Shown here in pieces: positions 26,061-34,626 of a DNA stretch of 64,000 bases (position 1 is the first letter of the stretch; every line of letters begins with the position of its first letter). Both the position numbers and the translations under genes were made by a program. The notes beneath the pieces are model-generated. The model worked only from the letters and a program-made list of their open reading frames with translations, was not told the origin of the DNA and did no database searches. The stretch comes from CAVVKW01 sp963749035 (GTDB taxonomy: Bacteria > Verrucomicrobiota > Verrucomicrobiia > Chthoniobacterales > JAATET01): NCBI GenBank assembly GCA_963749035.1, contig CAVVKW010000003.1:1-64000 (forward strand), given 5' to 3'.

Positions 26061-26113
26061 CCGCCGATAAGAATTGAGTTTTCCGCCCAAACGACGTTTT
26101 GAATACCACCACC

Positions 26114-26623
26114 ATGAAGCGATTTCTCTCCCTCGGTCTCCTCGCCGCCCTGACCGTTACTCTTCTCACCGGCTGCGCCAACAAAGGGGGCCTCGACGAT
26201 GATTACGTCGGGATCGACGGCGACTACGTCACCGGCACTCCCCTTCCCGACCGGATCGAAGGAGCGAACTTCTACGGCTCGACCGTCAATCGCAGTCAAT
26301 TTCCTCCCGTCTATTTCGGCTACGACAGCGTGACCGTCGCCGATTCCGAATTCACCACCCTCGACACCGTTGCGTCGGCCCTCGAAGGCAACAACGACGA
26401 CGTCATCATCGCAGGATTCACCGACGTGCGCGGCACCGAGGAATACAATCGCGGCCTCGGCGAGCGACGCGCCCAAGCCGTGCGCGAATCCCTCATCGGC
26501 CTCGGCATCAGCGGCAGCCGCATCCAGACCGTCAGCTTCGGCGAAGAAATGCCCGCCGACCCTGGCAGCGGAGATAGCGCCTGGGCCGCGAACCGCCGCG
26601 CCGAATTCGGCCTCATCCGCTAA
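26114..26623 (+). CDS. pal: Peptidoglycan-associated lipoprotein Pal (OmpA domain)
   Basis: From the ATG at 26114 the protein has 169 residues and a lipobox LLTGC (Cys 21). The C-terminal OmpA/MotB domain begins at PVYFGYDSV and contains IIAGFTDVRGTEEYNRGLGERRAQAV and the closing NRRAEFGLI, the pocket that binds meso-DAP in peptidoglycan. It follows tolB, as in the classical tol-pal cluster. The TTG five codons upstream is in frame but not needed. Confidence 0.93.
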   Translation: MKRFLSLGLLAALTVTLLTGCANKGGLDDDYVGIDGDYVTGTPLPDRIEGANFYGSTVNRSQFPPVYFGYDSVTVADSEFTTLDTVASALEGNNDDVIIAGFTDVRGTEEYNRGLGERRAQAVRESLIGLGISGSRIQTVSFGEEMPADPGSGDSAWAANRRAEFGLIR

Positions 26624-26655
26624 AGCCGATGGACCGGGGTTCCGCCGCCTCATCC

Positions 26656-26683
26656 AATCTGAAATCGAAAATCCGCATTCCGC
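26656..26683 (+). repeat. Four degenerate heptamers upstream of the DegT gene
   Basis: Successive 7-mers AATCTGA, AATCGAA, AATCCGC and ATTCCGC fill the gap before the aminotransferase start. They are close to the AATCCGA array found before the DUF1501 gene. Confidence 0.55.
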
Positions 26684-26689
26684 AGTAAG

Positions 26690-27889
26690 TTGCCCGTCCC
26701 TCTCCTCGATCTCTCCCGGCAATACGACCGCATTCGCGACGCGGTCAACGCCGAGATCGAATCCGTCGTCGCCTCGCAATCCTTCATCCTCGGCCCAAAA
26801 GTCGAGGAGCTCGAATCCGGCATCGTCGAGATCACCGGAGCGAACCACGCCGTCGGCATGTCCTCTGGCACCGACGCCTGGCTCGCCATTCTCATGGCGG
26901 AAGGCTGGGGCCCCGGCGACGCGATCATCACCACGCCCTACACGTTTTTCGCCACCGTCGGCTGCGTTCACCGGCTCGGGATCGAAACTGTCTTCGTCGA
27001 CATCGACCCCGTCACGTTCAACCTCGACCCCCGTCAGCTCGAAGCCCGTCTCGCCGAGTTCAGCACCAGTCCCGAAGGCGAACTCCGCACCGCCAAGGGC
27101 AACGTCGTCCGCGCCGTCGTTCCCGTTCATCTCTTCGGCCTCTGCTGCGAAATGGACGCCATCCTCGCGCTGGCTTCACGCCACGATCTGAAGGTCGTCG
27201 AAGATGCCGCCCAAGCCATTGGAGCCGAGTATCCCTCGCCCGACGGCACCGTCCAGGCCGGCGCCATTGGCGAATACGCATACTTCAGCTTCTTCCCCGC
27301 CAAGAACCTCGGAGCCTACGGCGACGCCGGTCTCGCCACCTGCCGCGCCGAATCCGACGCCGCCCGCCTCCGCCTCGTGCGCAATCACGGCATGGAGCAG
27401 CGCTACTACCACCCCGAAGTCGGCGGCAACTTCCGACTCGACGCCCTCCAGGCCGCGGTCCTCAACGCCAAACTCCCGCACGTCGCCACCTGGAACGCCG
27501 AGCGCCGCACGAACGCCGACCGTTACGCCGCCGCCTTCGCCGCCGCCGGCCTCACCGACCGCCTCTCTTTGCCCCGGCGCCCCTTCGAGGGCAAAGTCGG
27601 CAGCGATCACATTTTCCACCAATACGTCCTCCGGGCACCTCACCGCGATGCCCTTTCCAAGCACCTCGGCGAGCACGGGATCGGCCACGGGATTTACTAC
27701 CCCGTCCCACTCCACCGGCAGCAGTGCTTCGAATACCTCGGCTACCCCGAAGGCAGTCTGCCCACCGCCGAAGCCGCCGCCCGTGAGACCATCGCGCTCC
27801 CCATTTTCTCCGAGCTGCGCGAAGACGAGATCGCCGAAATCGTCGAGACCATCGCGCGTTTCTACGAGACCAGTCCGAGCCACGGCTGA
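26690..27889 (+). CDS. DegT/DnrJ/EryC1/StrS-family PLP aminotransferase
   Basis: The 399-residue protein belongs to the sugar aminotransferase family that aminates keto-sugar nucleotides, usually for surface polysaccharides. It starts VPLLDLSRQYDRIRD; the PLP Schiff-base Lys is about residue 205 in SFFPAKNLGAYGDAG. The probable start is a TTG with a heptamer array in front. No NDP-sugar dehydratase or other glycan gene adjoins it, so the substrate is unknown. Confidence 0.9.
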   Translation: MPVPLLDLSRQYDRIRDAVNAEIESVVASQSFILGPKVEELESGIVEITGANHAVGMSSGTDAWLAILMAEGWGPGDAIITTPYTFFATVGCVHRLGIETVFVDIDPVTFNLDPRQLEARLAEFSTSPEGELRTAKGNVVRAVVPVHLFGLCCEMDAILALASRHDLKVVEDAAQAIGAEYPSPDGTVQAGAIGEYAYFSFFPAKNLGAYGDAGLATCRAESDAARLRLVRNHGMEQRYYHPEVGGNFRLDALQAAVLNAKLPHVATWNAERRTNADRYAAAFAAAGLTDRLSLPRRPFEGKVGSDHIFHQYVLRAPHRDALSKHLGEHGIGHGIYYPVPLHRQQCFEYLGYPEGSLPTAEAAARETIALPIFSELREDEIAEIVETIARFYETSPSHG

Positions 27890-27942
27890 AAATACCCGGA
27901 AGATTCCCGACCTGCCGCCCCCCCGGCATCCGTATCCCTTGC

Positions 27943-28551
27943 GTGGACGCAATCCCGCAAAACATCGAGCTTCCCGAGACGATCGGCGTCATCGCTCTCC
28001 CCGGCACGATCCTTTTTCCGAACGCGCTCCTGCCGCTTTACATCTTCGAGCCGCGCTACCGCGAAATGCTCACCTCTTCGCTCAGTGATGATCGCGTCTT
28101 CGGCGTCACGATGCAGCAGGAAGGAGACGATCAGGTTCATACCGTCGGCGGCGCCGGCCTGGTTCGCGCTTGCGTTCTCAATCCCGACGGCACCTCCCAC
28201 CTCATTCTCCACGGCCTCGCCCGAGTCCGGTTCTCAGAGTGGGTCCAGACCGATCCCTACCGCATCGCCCGTATCGAGAATCTGAAATCTTGCAACACCG
28301 AAGACCCCGAGGCGGCGGAGTTGGCTACGGCCGTCCGCGACTTGTGCCGCGGCCTCCGCGACCGGGGCTATCAGCTACCCGAGCACTTCGAAGCCTACCT
28401 CGCCGACGCCGACAGCCCGGAAGCCCTCAGCAACGCCGTCTGCTCGACCCTCATTCCCGACGCCGAGACCCGTCAAGCCCTCCTCCAGGAACTCAACGTC
28501 ACCGCGCGCCTCCGCGGATTTCTCGAGTGCCTCCAGCGCCAGCTCGACTAG
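27943..28551 (+). CDS. LON substrate-binding (N-terminal) domain protein
   Basis: The 202-residue protein from a GTG start matches the LON N-domain: FPNALLPLYIFEPRYREML, DRVFGVTMQ, a conserved GAGLVRACV block and a helical C-terminal half. It has neither the AAA+ nor the protease domain of Lon. Free-standing LON-domain proteins occur widely, with roles unknown. It follows the DegT gene by about 53 bases. Confidence 0.87.
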   Translation: MDAIPQNIELPETIGVIALPGTILFPNALLPLYIFEPRYREMLTSSLSDDRVFGVTMQQEGDDQVHTVGGAGLVRACVLNPDGTSHLILHGLARVRFSEWVQTDPYRIARIENLKSCNTEDPEAAELATAVRDLCRGLRDRGYQLPEHFEAYLADADSPEALSNAVCSTLIPDAETRQALLQELNVTARLRGFLECLQRQLD

Positions 28552-28560
28552 CCGAGCGAA

Positions 28561-28917
28561 CTAAGCGTTCGCCAACGCCGCCGTCTCTTTACACGCGCCG
28601 TTCTCTTCGTTGGTCAGCACCACGTAAACCGCGCGGACCGCTCCCCCTTCAGCCACCTGCCGACCTCCGTTCAAGCCGATGAGCGGGAGCGACACCCGAA
28701 GGTGCTGTTCCGCCTCGCCCCGCGAAGTCTCCAACACGACCGGCCCCGCCGCGTGAGCCACGCCGTCATCCCCAAGCTCCAAAAACTCGACGCTGAAAGA
28801 TATCACCGGCACCCGCACCCTCCGCGGCTGATTCGGATCGTAGATCCCCAACGGCAAACGCTCGACCACGTAGCGCTCAACCAAACTCTCGATCGCAAAA
28901 TCAGATGACTCACTCAT
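28561..28917 (-). CDS. Small protein of unknown function
   Basis: The 118-residue product (ATG at 28917) has no signal peptide or membrane segment and reads as a mixed alpha/beta protein with a repeated Val-rich strand pattern (VRVPVISFSVEFLELG, HLRVSLPLIGLNGG, AVRAVYVVLTNEE). I do not recognise a family. It converges on the LON-domain gene with a nine-base gap. It could be a ligand-binding or chaperone-like domain, but that is a guess. Confidence 0.55.
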   Translation of the reverse strand: MSESSDFAIESLVERYVVERLPLGIYDPNQPRRVRVPVISFSVEFLELGDDGVAHAAGPVVLETSRGEAEQHLRVSLPLIGLNGGRQVAEGGAVRAVYVVLTNEENGACKETAALANA

Positions 28918-29056
28918 GACTCGCGGCGCATACCACCGGAATCCCACCAGACTGCAAGCAGATTGACGCCACGCCGCCCGGGAAAATTTGTGCCTTTGTC
29001 AAACGACCACACCGCCGCGCAGTCCCGATTCATCGCTGAATCCCGACGATAAAATC

Positions 29057-29410
29057 ATGAACGAAAATTTTCCCGAATCCGATCCTCTCAACGAAGACCA
29101 CACCGACTCGCCCAACGTCGGCGAGCAGGTGGAAGACGCCGCTCAGCGCACGACCGAAGTCGCTCGCGACAACGTTTGGCTCGTCACCCTCGGCCTGTTC
29201 CTCGTCGGCATCGCCATCGGAGCTGCCGCGACTCGCGCCTCCACCCCCGAGCTGAACATTCGAAACGCCACCGAGCGTTCCCTCCGACGCGCCGGAAAGC
29301 GGTCGCAGGACTTCTCCCGTCGCATGCAATCCCGCATCCCGTCGGACTTCACCATGCCATCGGTCTCCGACCGTCTCGACAACCTCGCCGGACACCTGCG
29401 CTTTTGGTAA
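29057..29410 (+). CDS. Small membrane protein, unknown function
   Basis: From the ATG at 29057 the 117-residue protein has an acidic N-terminus, one membrane segment (about residues 40-60, NVWLVTLGLFLVGIAIGAA), and a basic C-terminal tail (RRAGKRSQDFSRRMQSR). The layout resembles small stress-related membrane proteins, but no family is recognised. An in-frame start 23 codons upstream is possible. The next gene starts 14 bases later. Confidence 0.6.
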   Translation: MNENFPESDPLNEDHTDSPNVGEQVEDAAQRTTEVARDNVWLVTLGLFLVGIAIGAAATRASTPELNIRNATERSLRRAGKRSQDFSRRMQSRIPSDFTMPSVSDRLDNLAGHLRFW

Positions 29411-29423
29411 GCACCCTCGCGTC

Positions 29424-29792
29424 ATGACACAACCCACACCACGAATCGAAGTCGCCGGCTCGGGAGTCGGCGAGATCAGCGAAGCCACCATTCAGCAGCG
29501 AGCCGGAGAAATTGCCATCGGCGACGGACGTCAATCTCCGAACGAAGCCGACATCCAGAAGGCCCGGCGTGAACTCCACGCGCCGCTCGACGAAGTCTCC
29601 GCCGACCCCCTCGCCGAGGAAACTCCCGAACTCACCGCAGAAGCGGAACTCACTCCCGGGATGAGCGGTCACCAAGCGGAAAACCATTTTCCCGACGAAG
29701 GCAACGTCACCGCGAAGCTCACCCGCGAAGGGATGGAAGAAGCCGATCGGAACACCCGCACGGAAGCCGGTCGCTCCGCGCTCGATTCCTGA
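29424..29792 (+). CDS. Small acidic protein of unknown function
   Basis: This 122-residue protein is soluble, Glu-rich and likely partly disordered, with RRELHAPLDEVSADPLAEE. No family is recognised. It lies 13 bases after the small membrane protein in the same direction, so the two are likely co-transcribed. After it comes a 244-base gap that contains two inverted-repeat structures. Confidence 0.5.
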   Translation: MTQPTPRIEVAGSGVGEISEATIQQRAGEIAIGDGRQSPNEADIQKARRELHAPLDEVSADPLAEETPELTAEAELTPGMSGHQAENHFPDEGNVTAKLTREGMEEADRNTRTEAGRSALDS

Positions 29793-29866
29793 AAACCCGC
29801 GCCTCACCGATATTCACTCGTCTCCGGGAGAGCGGAGCATAACGGGCGGAAATCACGGTAAGCCAC

Positions 29867-29989
29867 CCGGGCGCCACGTGTCGCCCGGAGCGTGCTACGG
29901 TCTTTCATGGAGTGATTGAGCCCCGGCGTTCAGTCTGCGATGACCGCCTGAGGCACGTCGAACCCGCGGCCTCAATCGTCGGGCTGAAC
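29867..29989 (+). other. Candidate structured RNA or leader: two hairpins in the gap before the rhodanese-NifU-SufT genes
   Basis: A first hairpin pairs CCGGGCG (29867-29873) with CGCCCGG (29882-29888) around an 8-base loop. A second, longer one pairs GTTCAGTC (29928-29935) with GGCTGAAC (29982-29989), CGATGA (29938-29943) with TCGTCG (29976-29981), and TGAGGC (29949-29954) with GCCTCA (29969-29974), a 20-bp imperfect stem with two asymmetric bulges. No T-tract follows. It matches no RNA family I can name; it may be a leader RNA or non-coding RNA. Confidence 0.4.
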
Positions 29990-30036
29990 TGATCCCTCTT
30001 TGCATTCCGTTCTCTCGCAGTTATCTTCCGGCCTCA

Positions 30037-30579
30037 ATGATCGCCGAACTCTCACCCCGCATGACCATGCAGGAGCTGCTCCAGGTTCTTCCTGGCGCGC
30101 AGCGTGCACTCTTTCGCTTGTTTCACATCGGCGGATGCTCGAGCTGCGGGTTTCGGCCGGACGAAACGTTCGCCGAAGTCTGCGCGAGAAACGAAGGGCT
30201 GGACCCAGACTCCGCCCTCTCGCAGGTCAATGACGCCTGCGCCGAAGACGCAAAGATGCTCATCGAGCCGGCCGACCTTGCTTCCGCGCTCGCCGCAGAT
30301 CCCGACACCCGAGTCTTGGACATTCGGACGCGCGAGGAATTTGACGCCGTCCACATCCCTCAGGCCCGCCATTTCACGCAGGAATTTCTTCAGGAGATCA
30401 TGGGCGGCTGGCCGAAGGATAGTCTCATCGCGCTCGTCGATCACCAGGGCACCCGCGGCCTCGACGCCGCCGCCTTTTTCGCCGGCCACGGGTTCACCAA
30501 CGTCCGCGCTCTCCGAGGGGGCATCGACGCTTGGTCGCTCGAAGTCGACTCCGATCTCCCGCGCTACACCCTCGAATAG
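30037..30579 (+). CDS. DUF1858-like plus rhodanese-fold protein lacking the catalytic Cys
   Basis: The 180-residue protein has an N-terminal helical domain with a CSSCGF pair (C34, C37), similar to DUF1858-type domains that sit near Fe-S or sulfur proteins, then a rhodanese fold (about 75-170; VLDIRTREEFDAVHIPQ). The active-site loop reads DHQGTR (135-140), where active rhodaneses have CxxGxR. It is probably a sulfur-handling partner or sensor, not a sulfurtransferase. It is first of three genes with the NifU-like scaffold and SufT. Confidence 0.78.
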   Translation: MIAELSPRMTMQELLQVLPGAQRALFRLFHIGGCSSCGFRPDETFAEVCARNEGLDPDSALSQVNDACAEDAKMLIEPADLASALAADPDTRVLDIRTREEFDAVHIPQARHFTQEFLQEIMGGWPKDSLIALVDHQGTRGLDAAAFFAGHGFTNVRALRGGIDAWSLEVDSDLPRYTLE

Positions 30580-30608
30580 CACCCCGCTTTAGCCAGCACC
30601 ACCACCGC

Positions 30609-31070
30609 ATGTCCGACGACCTCGAAGCCCGCATCCAGTCCGCCGTAAGCGATCCCCAAAACCTTGGCGAAATGTCCGACGCGGACGCCGTTGGCACCGT
30701 CGGAAGCCCCGACTGCGGCGACATGCTCCGCATGTGGGTCAAATTCAAAGAAGAAGACGGGCGGAAGGTCATCGACAAGGCCACCTTTCAGACCTTTGGC
30801 TGCCAGACCGCCATCGCCGTCGCCAGCATGGCGACCGACCTCATCCGCGGAAAGACCGCCGAGGAAGCTCTCGCGATGGACGGATCGGATCTCTCCGCGC
30901 CCCTCGGCCCGCTTCCCCCGATGAAGATTCACTGCGCCCAGCTCGTCGAAGGAGCGCTCAAAAATGCCTTGGATCCCGACGCCCCCCAGCCCGACGCGAC
31001 CGACACAGCTCCGACCCTGCTCGATAGCCTGACCGCCCCGAAGAAAGTTTCGATCAAACTGCAACCCTGA
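30609..31070 (+). CDS. NifU/IscU-type iron-sulfur cluster scaffold protein
   Basis: The 153-residue protein matches the U-type scaffold on which Fe-S clusters are assembled. The three cluster cysteines are C36 (GSPDCGDML), C65 (FGCQTAIA) and C109 (KIHCAQL), and D38 is the conserved Asp that labilises the cluster. The last 35 residues form a Pro/Asp/Thr-rich tail not usual in IscU. The ATG at 30609 fits the family N-terminus. It sits between the inactive rhodanese and sufT. Confidence 0.9.
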   Translation: MSDDLEARIQSAVSDPQNLGEMSDADAVGTVGSPDCGDMLRMWVKFKEEDGRKVIDKATFQTFGCQTAIAVASMATDLIRGKTAEEALAMDGSDLSAPLGPLPPMKIHCAQLVEGALKNALDPDAPQPDATDTAPTLLDSLTAPKKVSIKLQP

Positions 31071-31085
31071 CCCACCGAAAACACG

Positions 31086-31631
31086 ATGTCCGACTCCCGC
31101 GAAATCAACCTTAAGCGCGACTGCGACGCGATCCAGATCCCCAGCGGCAACCCGATCGTGCTTCCCGCTGGCACCTCCGTCATTGTGACCCAGTCTCTCG
31201 GCGGCACCTACACCGTGGCCACCCAGGCCGGTCTCGCTCGCATCGACGAGAAAGACCTCGACGCGCTCGGCATCGATCCGACCGCCGTCGAATCCCCGGC
31301 GAAAGAACCCGTCAAAGGCACGCTCGACGACGCCGTTTGGAATCAGCTCAAAACCGTCTTCGACCCGGAGATCCCCGTGAACGTCGTCGACCTCGGCCTG
31401 ATCTACGGCTGCGACATCCATCGCACCGACGAAGGTCAGACGAACGTCGTCGTGCAGATGACACTGACCGCGCCCGGCTGCGGGATGGGACCGACCATTG
31501 CCGCCGACGCCCGCCAGAAAATCCTCATCCTCGACGGTATCGACGAAGCCCAAGTCGACCTCGTGTGGGACCCGGCCTGGAATCAGTCCATGATCTCCGA
31601 AGCCGGTCGCATGAAGCTCGGGATGGTTTAA
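31086..31631 (+). CDS. sufT: Iron-sulfur assembly-associated protein SufT (DUF59/MIP18 domain)
   Basis: The 181-residue protein has an N-terminal SufT-specific beta region (IPSGNPIVLPAGTSVIVTQS) and a C-terminal DUF59 domain (about 75-180) with the TVFDPEIPVNVVDLGLIY and TAPGCGMGP signatures, the Cys likely binding metal or cluster. SufT helps mature [4Fe-4S] proteins. The gene starts 15 bases after the scaffold gene, in the order rhodanese, NifU-like, SufT. Confidence 0.92.
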   Translation: MSDSREINLKRDCDAIQIPSGNPIVLPAGTSVIVTQSLGGTYTVATQAGLARIDEKDLDALGIDPTAVESPAKEPVKGTLDDAVWNQLKTVFDPEIPVNVVDLGLIYGCDIHRTDEGQTNVVVQMTLTAPGCGMGPTIAADARQKILILDGIDEAQVDLVWDPAWNQSMISEAGRMKLGMV

Positions 31632-31648
31632 CTCCCCACCGACCCTCC

Positions 31649-32131
31649 TCACCCCGCCGCTGACATCGCCGGCGCGTCATCCAGCCCTTCACCGAGGTCC
31701 GGCTCCAGCACCGGCAGAGGCTCATCGTCGACGATCGGGCCGCGATAGACCTCTCGCTTTGGCTTCGCGGGGGGTGGCTTCGGCGATTCCTCCCGCACGT
31801 CCCCCCGGGGCGGTGCCACCGTGACATCTGGGTCCGCCGCACCGCCCCAGACCGTTCCCTTCGGCGCAGCTTCGATGTCTTCGTTCGCGACGTATCCGGT
31901 TAATCCCGACTCCAGTTGGACCCGGCTGAACCCATACTCGAATCGGATCAATTTCACCGGGTCGCCCAAATCCAAACTCTCATCCGGCATCCCGGCCTGC
32001 TGCGGTCCGTAGATCCAGAACGGCGCCCCGCTGCGGATGACCAAATGCACGGGTTCCTCCCCGGGGAGGTAATTCACCACCGCGCAGCCCGCGAAAAACA
32101 ACGCCGCCATTCCGACCCAGCCCCCTCTCAT
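31649..32131 (-). CDS. SH3-like lipoprotein, unknown function
   Basis: From the ATG at 32131 the 160-residue protein has a lipobox FAGC (Cys about residue 16), an SH3-like beta region with PFWIYGPQQ and GDPVKLIRFEYGFSRVQL, and a Pro/Lys/Glu-rich C-terminal tail. It probably sits at the inner face of the outer membrane or outer leaflet. Its start overlaps the glycosyltransferase stop (ATGA). It is the third of three coupled genes. Confidence 0.68.
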   Translation of the reverse strand: MRGGWVGMAALFFAGCAVVNYLPGEEPVHLVIRSGAPFWIYGPQQAGMPDESLDLGDPVKLIRFEYGFSRVQLESGLTGYVANEDIEAAPKGTVWGGAADPDVTVAPPRGDVREESPKPPPAKPKREVYRGPIVDDEPLPVLEPDLGEGLDDAPAMSAAG

Positions 32132-33249
32132 TCCGAGCAATCCGCCTCGTAAAGCTGCTCCAGCTCACGCGCCAATTTTCCCGCGTCAAATCGCTCCCGC
32201 ACCATGGGCAACGCCGCACCCGCTAATCTCTCGCGCGCCCCCGCGTCGCCGATCAGTCCAGCGATCGCCCCCCGCAACCCCACCTCGTCACCCGGCGCGA
32301 CGAGCCGAGCCACCCCCGGCATCTCTGCCACAATCTCCCGCATCCCGTCCACCGCCGTCGCCACCACCGGCACGCCGGACGCCATCGCCTCGAGCACGGT
32401 CAAGGGCAGCCCCTCGAATCTCGACGGCAACACCAGCAGATCCAGAGCCGCGAAGATCGCCCGCCGATCCCGCACCGTCCCGGCGAAAACCACCCGCTTG
32501 CCAAACTCCCCCAAGTCGTTCACCCGCTCTTTCAACGCCGCCTCGTCCGGCCCCGACCCGAAAAGCACCAGCCAGACGTCTTCCCGTTCCGCCAGCACCA
32601 ACCCCATCGCCGCAATGAGTAAGTCGAAATTCTTCTGGAACACAAACCGCCCGACGCCACCCACCACCAGTCCGTCCTCCGGCAACCCAAATTCCCGCCG
32701 CGCCGCCGCCCGCTCGTCCCCCGACGCAGGTCTGAACTCCGTCAGATCCACGCTGTTCGGCAGATAGCTCACTCGCCCCGGATCCACCCCCTCGATATCG
32801 ACCGCAAACCGCTCCACCGACCGCGACACGGCCAGCACCCGCGTCGACAACTGGTTCGTCCACGCGTCGACCAAAGTCGCCAGCGGCGATCCCGCCCGGA
32901 ACGAGTCATTGCACTGGTCGTGATGATAAATCACCCGCCCCCCGCTCAACGCGACGATCGGTTTGGCAATCCAGTTCGACCCGAACAAATGACACTGCAC
33001 GACGTGAAATCCCCCCCGGCGCAGCAACTCAGGCAGCCGCCACAGATACTCCGGTGGCCACCGGCGTGCGGAGAGCGAGTGCACCGGGACGCCCAACTGC
33101 CGGAACGAATCCGCGAAAAACCCATCACCGTGCATCGTCGCGACCTCGTGATGGAATCGCCGTGAGTCCGCAAACTTCACGAGGTTCAACAACGCCGTCT
33201 GCGCCCCACCGAGGTCGAGGCTGTCGATGACGTGCAAAACGCGGATCAT
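32128..33249 (-). CDS. Glycosyltransferase family 4 (GT-B fold)
   Basis: From the ATG at 33249 the protein has 373 residues. The N-terminal half starts RVLHVIDSLDLGGAQTALL, a Gly-rich acceptor-site loop; the C-terminal half has VVGGVGRFVFQKNFDLLI and the retaining GT4 motif EGLPLTVLEAMASG (E-x7-E). Such enzymes transfer sugars from NDP-sugars to lipid or polysaccharide acceptors; substrate unknown. Starts overlap: with the MFS stop upstream and with the lipoprotein start downstream. Confidence 0.9.
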   Translation of the reverse strand: MIRVLHVIDSLDLGGAQTALLNLVKFADSRRFHHEVATMHGDGFFADSFRQLGVPVHSLSARRWPPEYLWRLPELLRRGGFHVVQCHLFGSNWIAKPIVALSGGRVIYHHDQCNDSFRAGSPLATLVDAWTNQLSTRVLAVSRSVERFAVDIEGVDPGRVSYLPNSVDLTEFRPASGDERAAARREFGLPEDGLVVGGVGRFVFQKNFDLLIAAMGLVLAEREDVWLVLFGSGPDEAALKERVNDLGEFGKRVVFAGTVRDRRAIFAALDLLVLPSRFEGLPLTVLEAMASGVPVVATAVDGMREIVAEMPGVARLVAPGDEVGLRGAIAGLIGDAGARERLAGAALPMVRERFDAGKLARELEQLYEADCSE

Positions 33250-34595
33250 GCCGCGCGACCTTTGGCCGTCTGCCCTCTCGAGGCCAGCGCAAACGCCACC
33301 AGCGCCGCCGCCGAGACCCCGAACACCACTGGCAGCCACACCAGCGCCGCTCCAAAAACCTGGCTCTCCGAAGCCGCCGGGTTCTCCTCTCGGAGACTGC
33401 CCGTCAGCGCCGCAAACATCAGACCCGCGCCCCCGTAGGCCAGATTCAACGCCACCCCGCGGAAACTCAAAACCGTCGCGCGCAATCTGGAATCACTCCA
33501 CGCGTTCAGATAGTGCGACACGAAGAAACTCAGCATCGGAAAACCCACACCAATGGGAATGACGACCCAGACTCCCCACACCGGACGAGCGAACACGGCA
33601 CCCACGAGCGCCAGCGCGACCAACCCCGCCACAACCGCGAAATTTCGCACCGCCCTCCCTCCGTTCCCCTCACCCCCCACCATCGCGCGGGCCACCGGCG
33701 CCACCACGAAGCCGAGCAATGCCAGTCCCGCTCCGATCACGCCGAACAGAACCTCCGGCAGCTCGATCATCCGCAAAAAATTGCTCTCAAACGTCATGAA
33801 CAAGCGCACCAAGCTATCGCAGACCACCGCGGCGAGCAGCACCAGCAGAACTCGCCTCGTGCCGACGACGAACTTCGCTCCGGCCCACACGTTCGCGACC
33901 GACTCAGCCACCATCGCCCGAAGCGACCGCCGTTCACCGGTCCCCACGGCCGCCCCCAACTCCGACACCTCGCGCATCGACAACGCGACCCCGAGGCACC
34001 CGATCGCCATCGCAAACGTCACCCACACCGGCCAACGAACGACGTCCGCCGCCTCCGGCCGCCAGCCAAGTCCCAGCCAGCCCGCGACGTCGCCGACGAA
34101 CTCCGCGTCGTAAAGCGCACCCCCAGTCACCATGGCGACGAAAAAAGCCGCCGACTGCCAGCGCGTCAGCGACTCCAACACCTTCGGCCAGCCACGGTCG
34201 CGATCGTCCTCCGGTAGCGAGTCATACGCCAACGCCTCGTCCGCCCCGCTGGCGGACGCCTCCGCCGCCCCGCTCAAAACTCGATTCAACACAAGCAGCC
34301 AGAAAAGCACCGTCGCGTTCCCCGTCGGTGCGAAGCTGAAGATTGCCAGCTCGACCACCATCAAACCCGCCGCCATCACCACCATGCGCCGCCGACCAAT
34401 CACGTCCGCCAGCGCGCCCGACGGTATTTCCAGCGTGACGATCGTCACCGCCCAGACGACGTTCAACATCGCATACTGCGCGAGCGTCAACCCCAGGTCC
34501 AAAAACAGGACGCCAAGGACCGGATAGTAGAACCGCGCGTTGAACAACACGCGGAACGCCACGAACAGCGGGATATTTCGACTCACCCCGCTCAT
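33246..34595 (-). CDS. MFS transporter
   Basis: The 449-residue protein has about twelve predicted membrane segments and a loop 2-3 motif ADVIGRRRMV, typical of the major facilitator family. There is a long central cytoplasmic loop and a hydrophilic C-terminus. Substrate is unknown. Its stop overlaps the glycosyltransferase start by 4 bases, so export or uptake of a glycan intermediate is possible but not shown. Confidence 0.88.
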   Translation of the reverse strand: MSGVSRNIPLFVAFRVLFNARFYYPVLGVLFLDLGLTLAQYAMLNVVWAVTIVTLEIPSGALADVIGRRRMVVMAAGLMVVELAIFSFAPTGNATVLFWLLVLNRVLSGAAEASASGADEALAYDSLPEDDRDRGWPKVLESLTRWQSAAFFVAMVTGGALYDAEFVGDVAGWLGLGWRPEAADVVRWPVWVTFAMAIGCLGVALSMREVSELGAAVGTGERRSLRAMVAESVANVWAGAKFVVGTRRVLLVLLAAVVCDSLVRLFMTFESNFLRMIELPEVLFGVIGAGLALLGFVVAPVARAMVGGEGNGGRAVRNFAVVAGLVALALVGAVFARPVWGVWVVIPIGVGFPMLSFFVSHYLNAWSDSRLRATVLSFRGVALNLAYGGAGLMFAALTGSLREENPAASESQVFGAALVWLPVVFGVSAAALVAFALASRGQTAKGRAA

Positions 34596-34626
34596 CGACG
34601 ATTGGCGGAACAGCCCCGCCGCGTCC

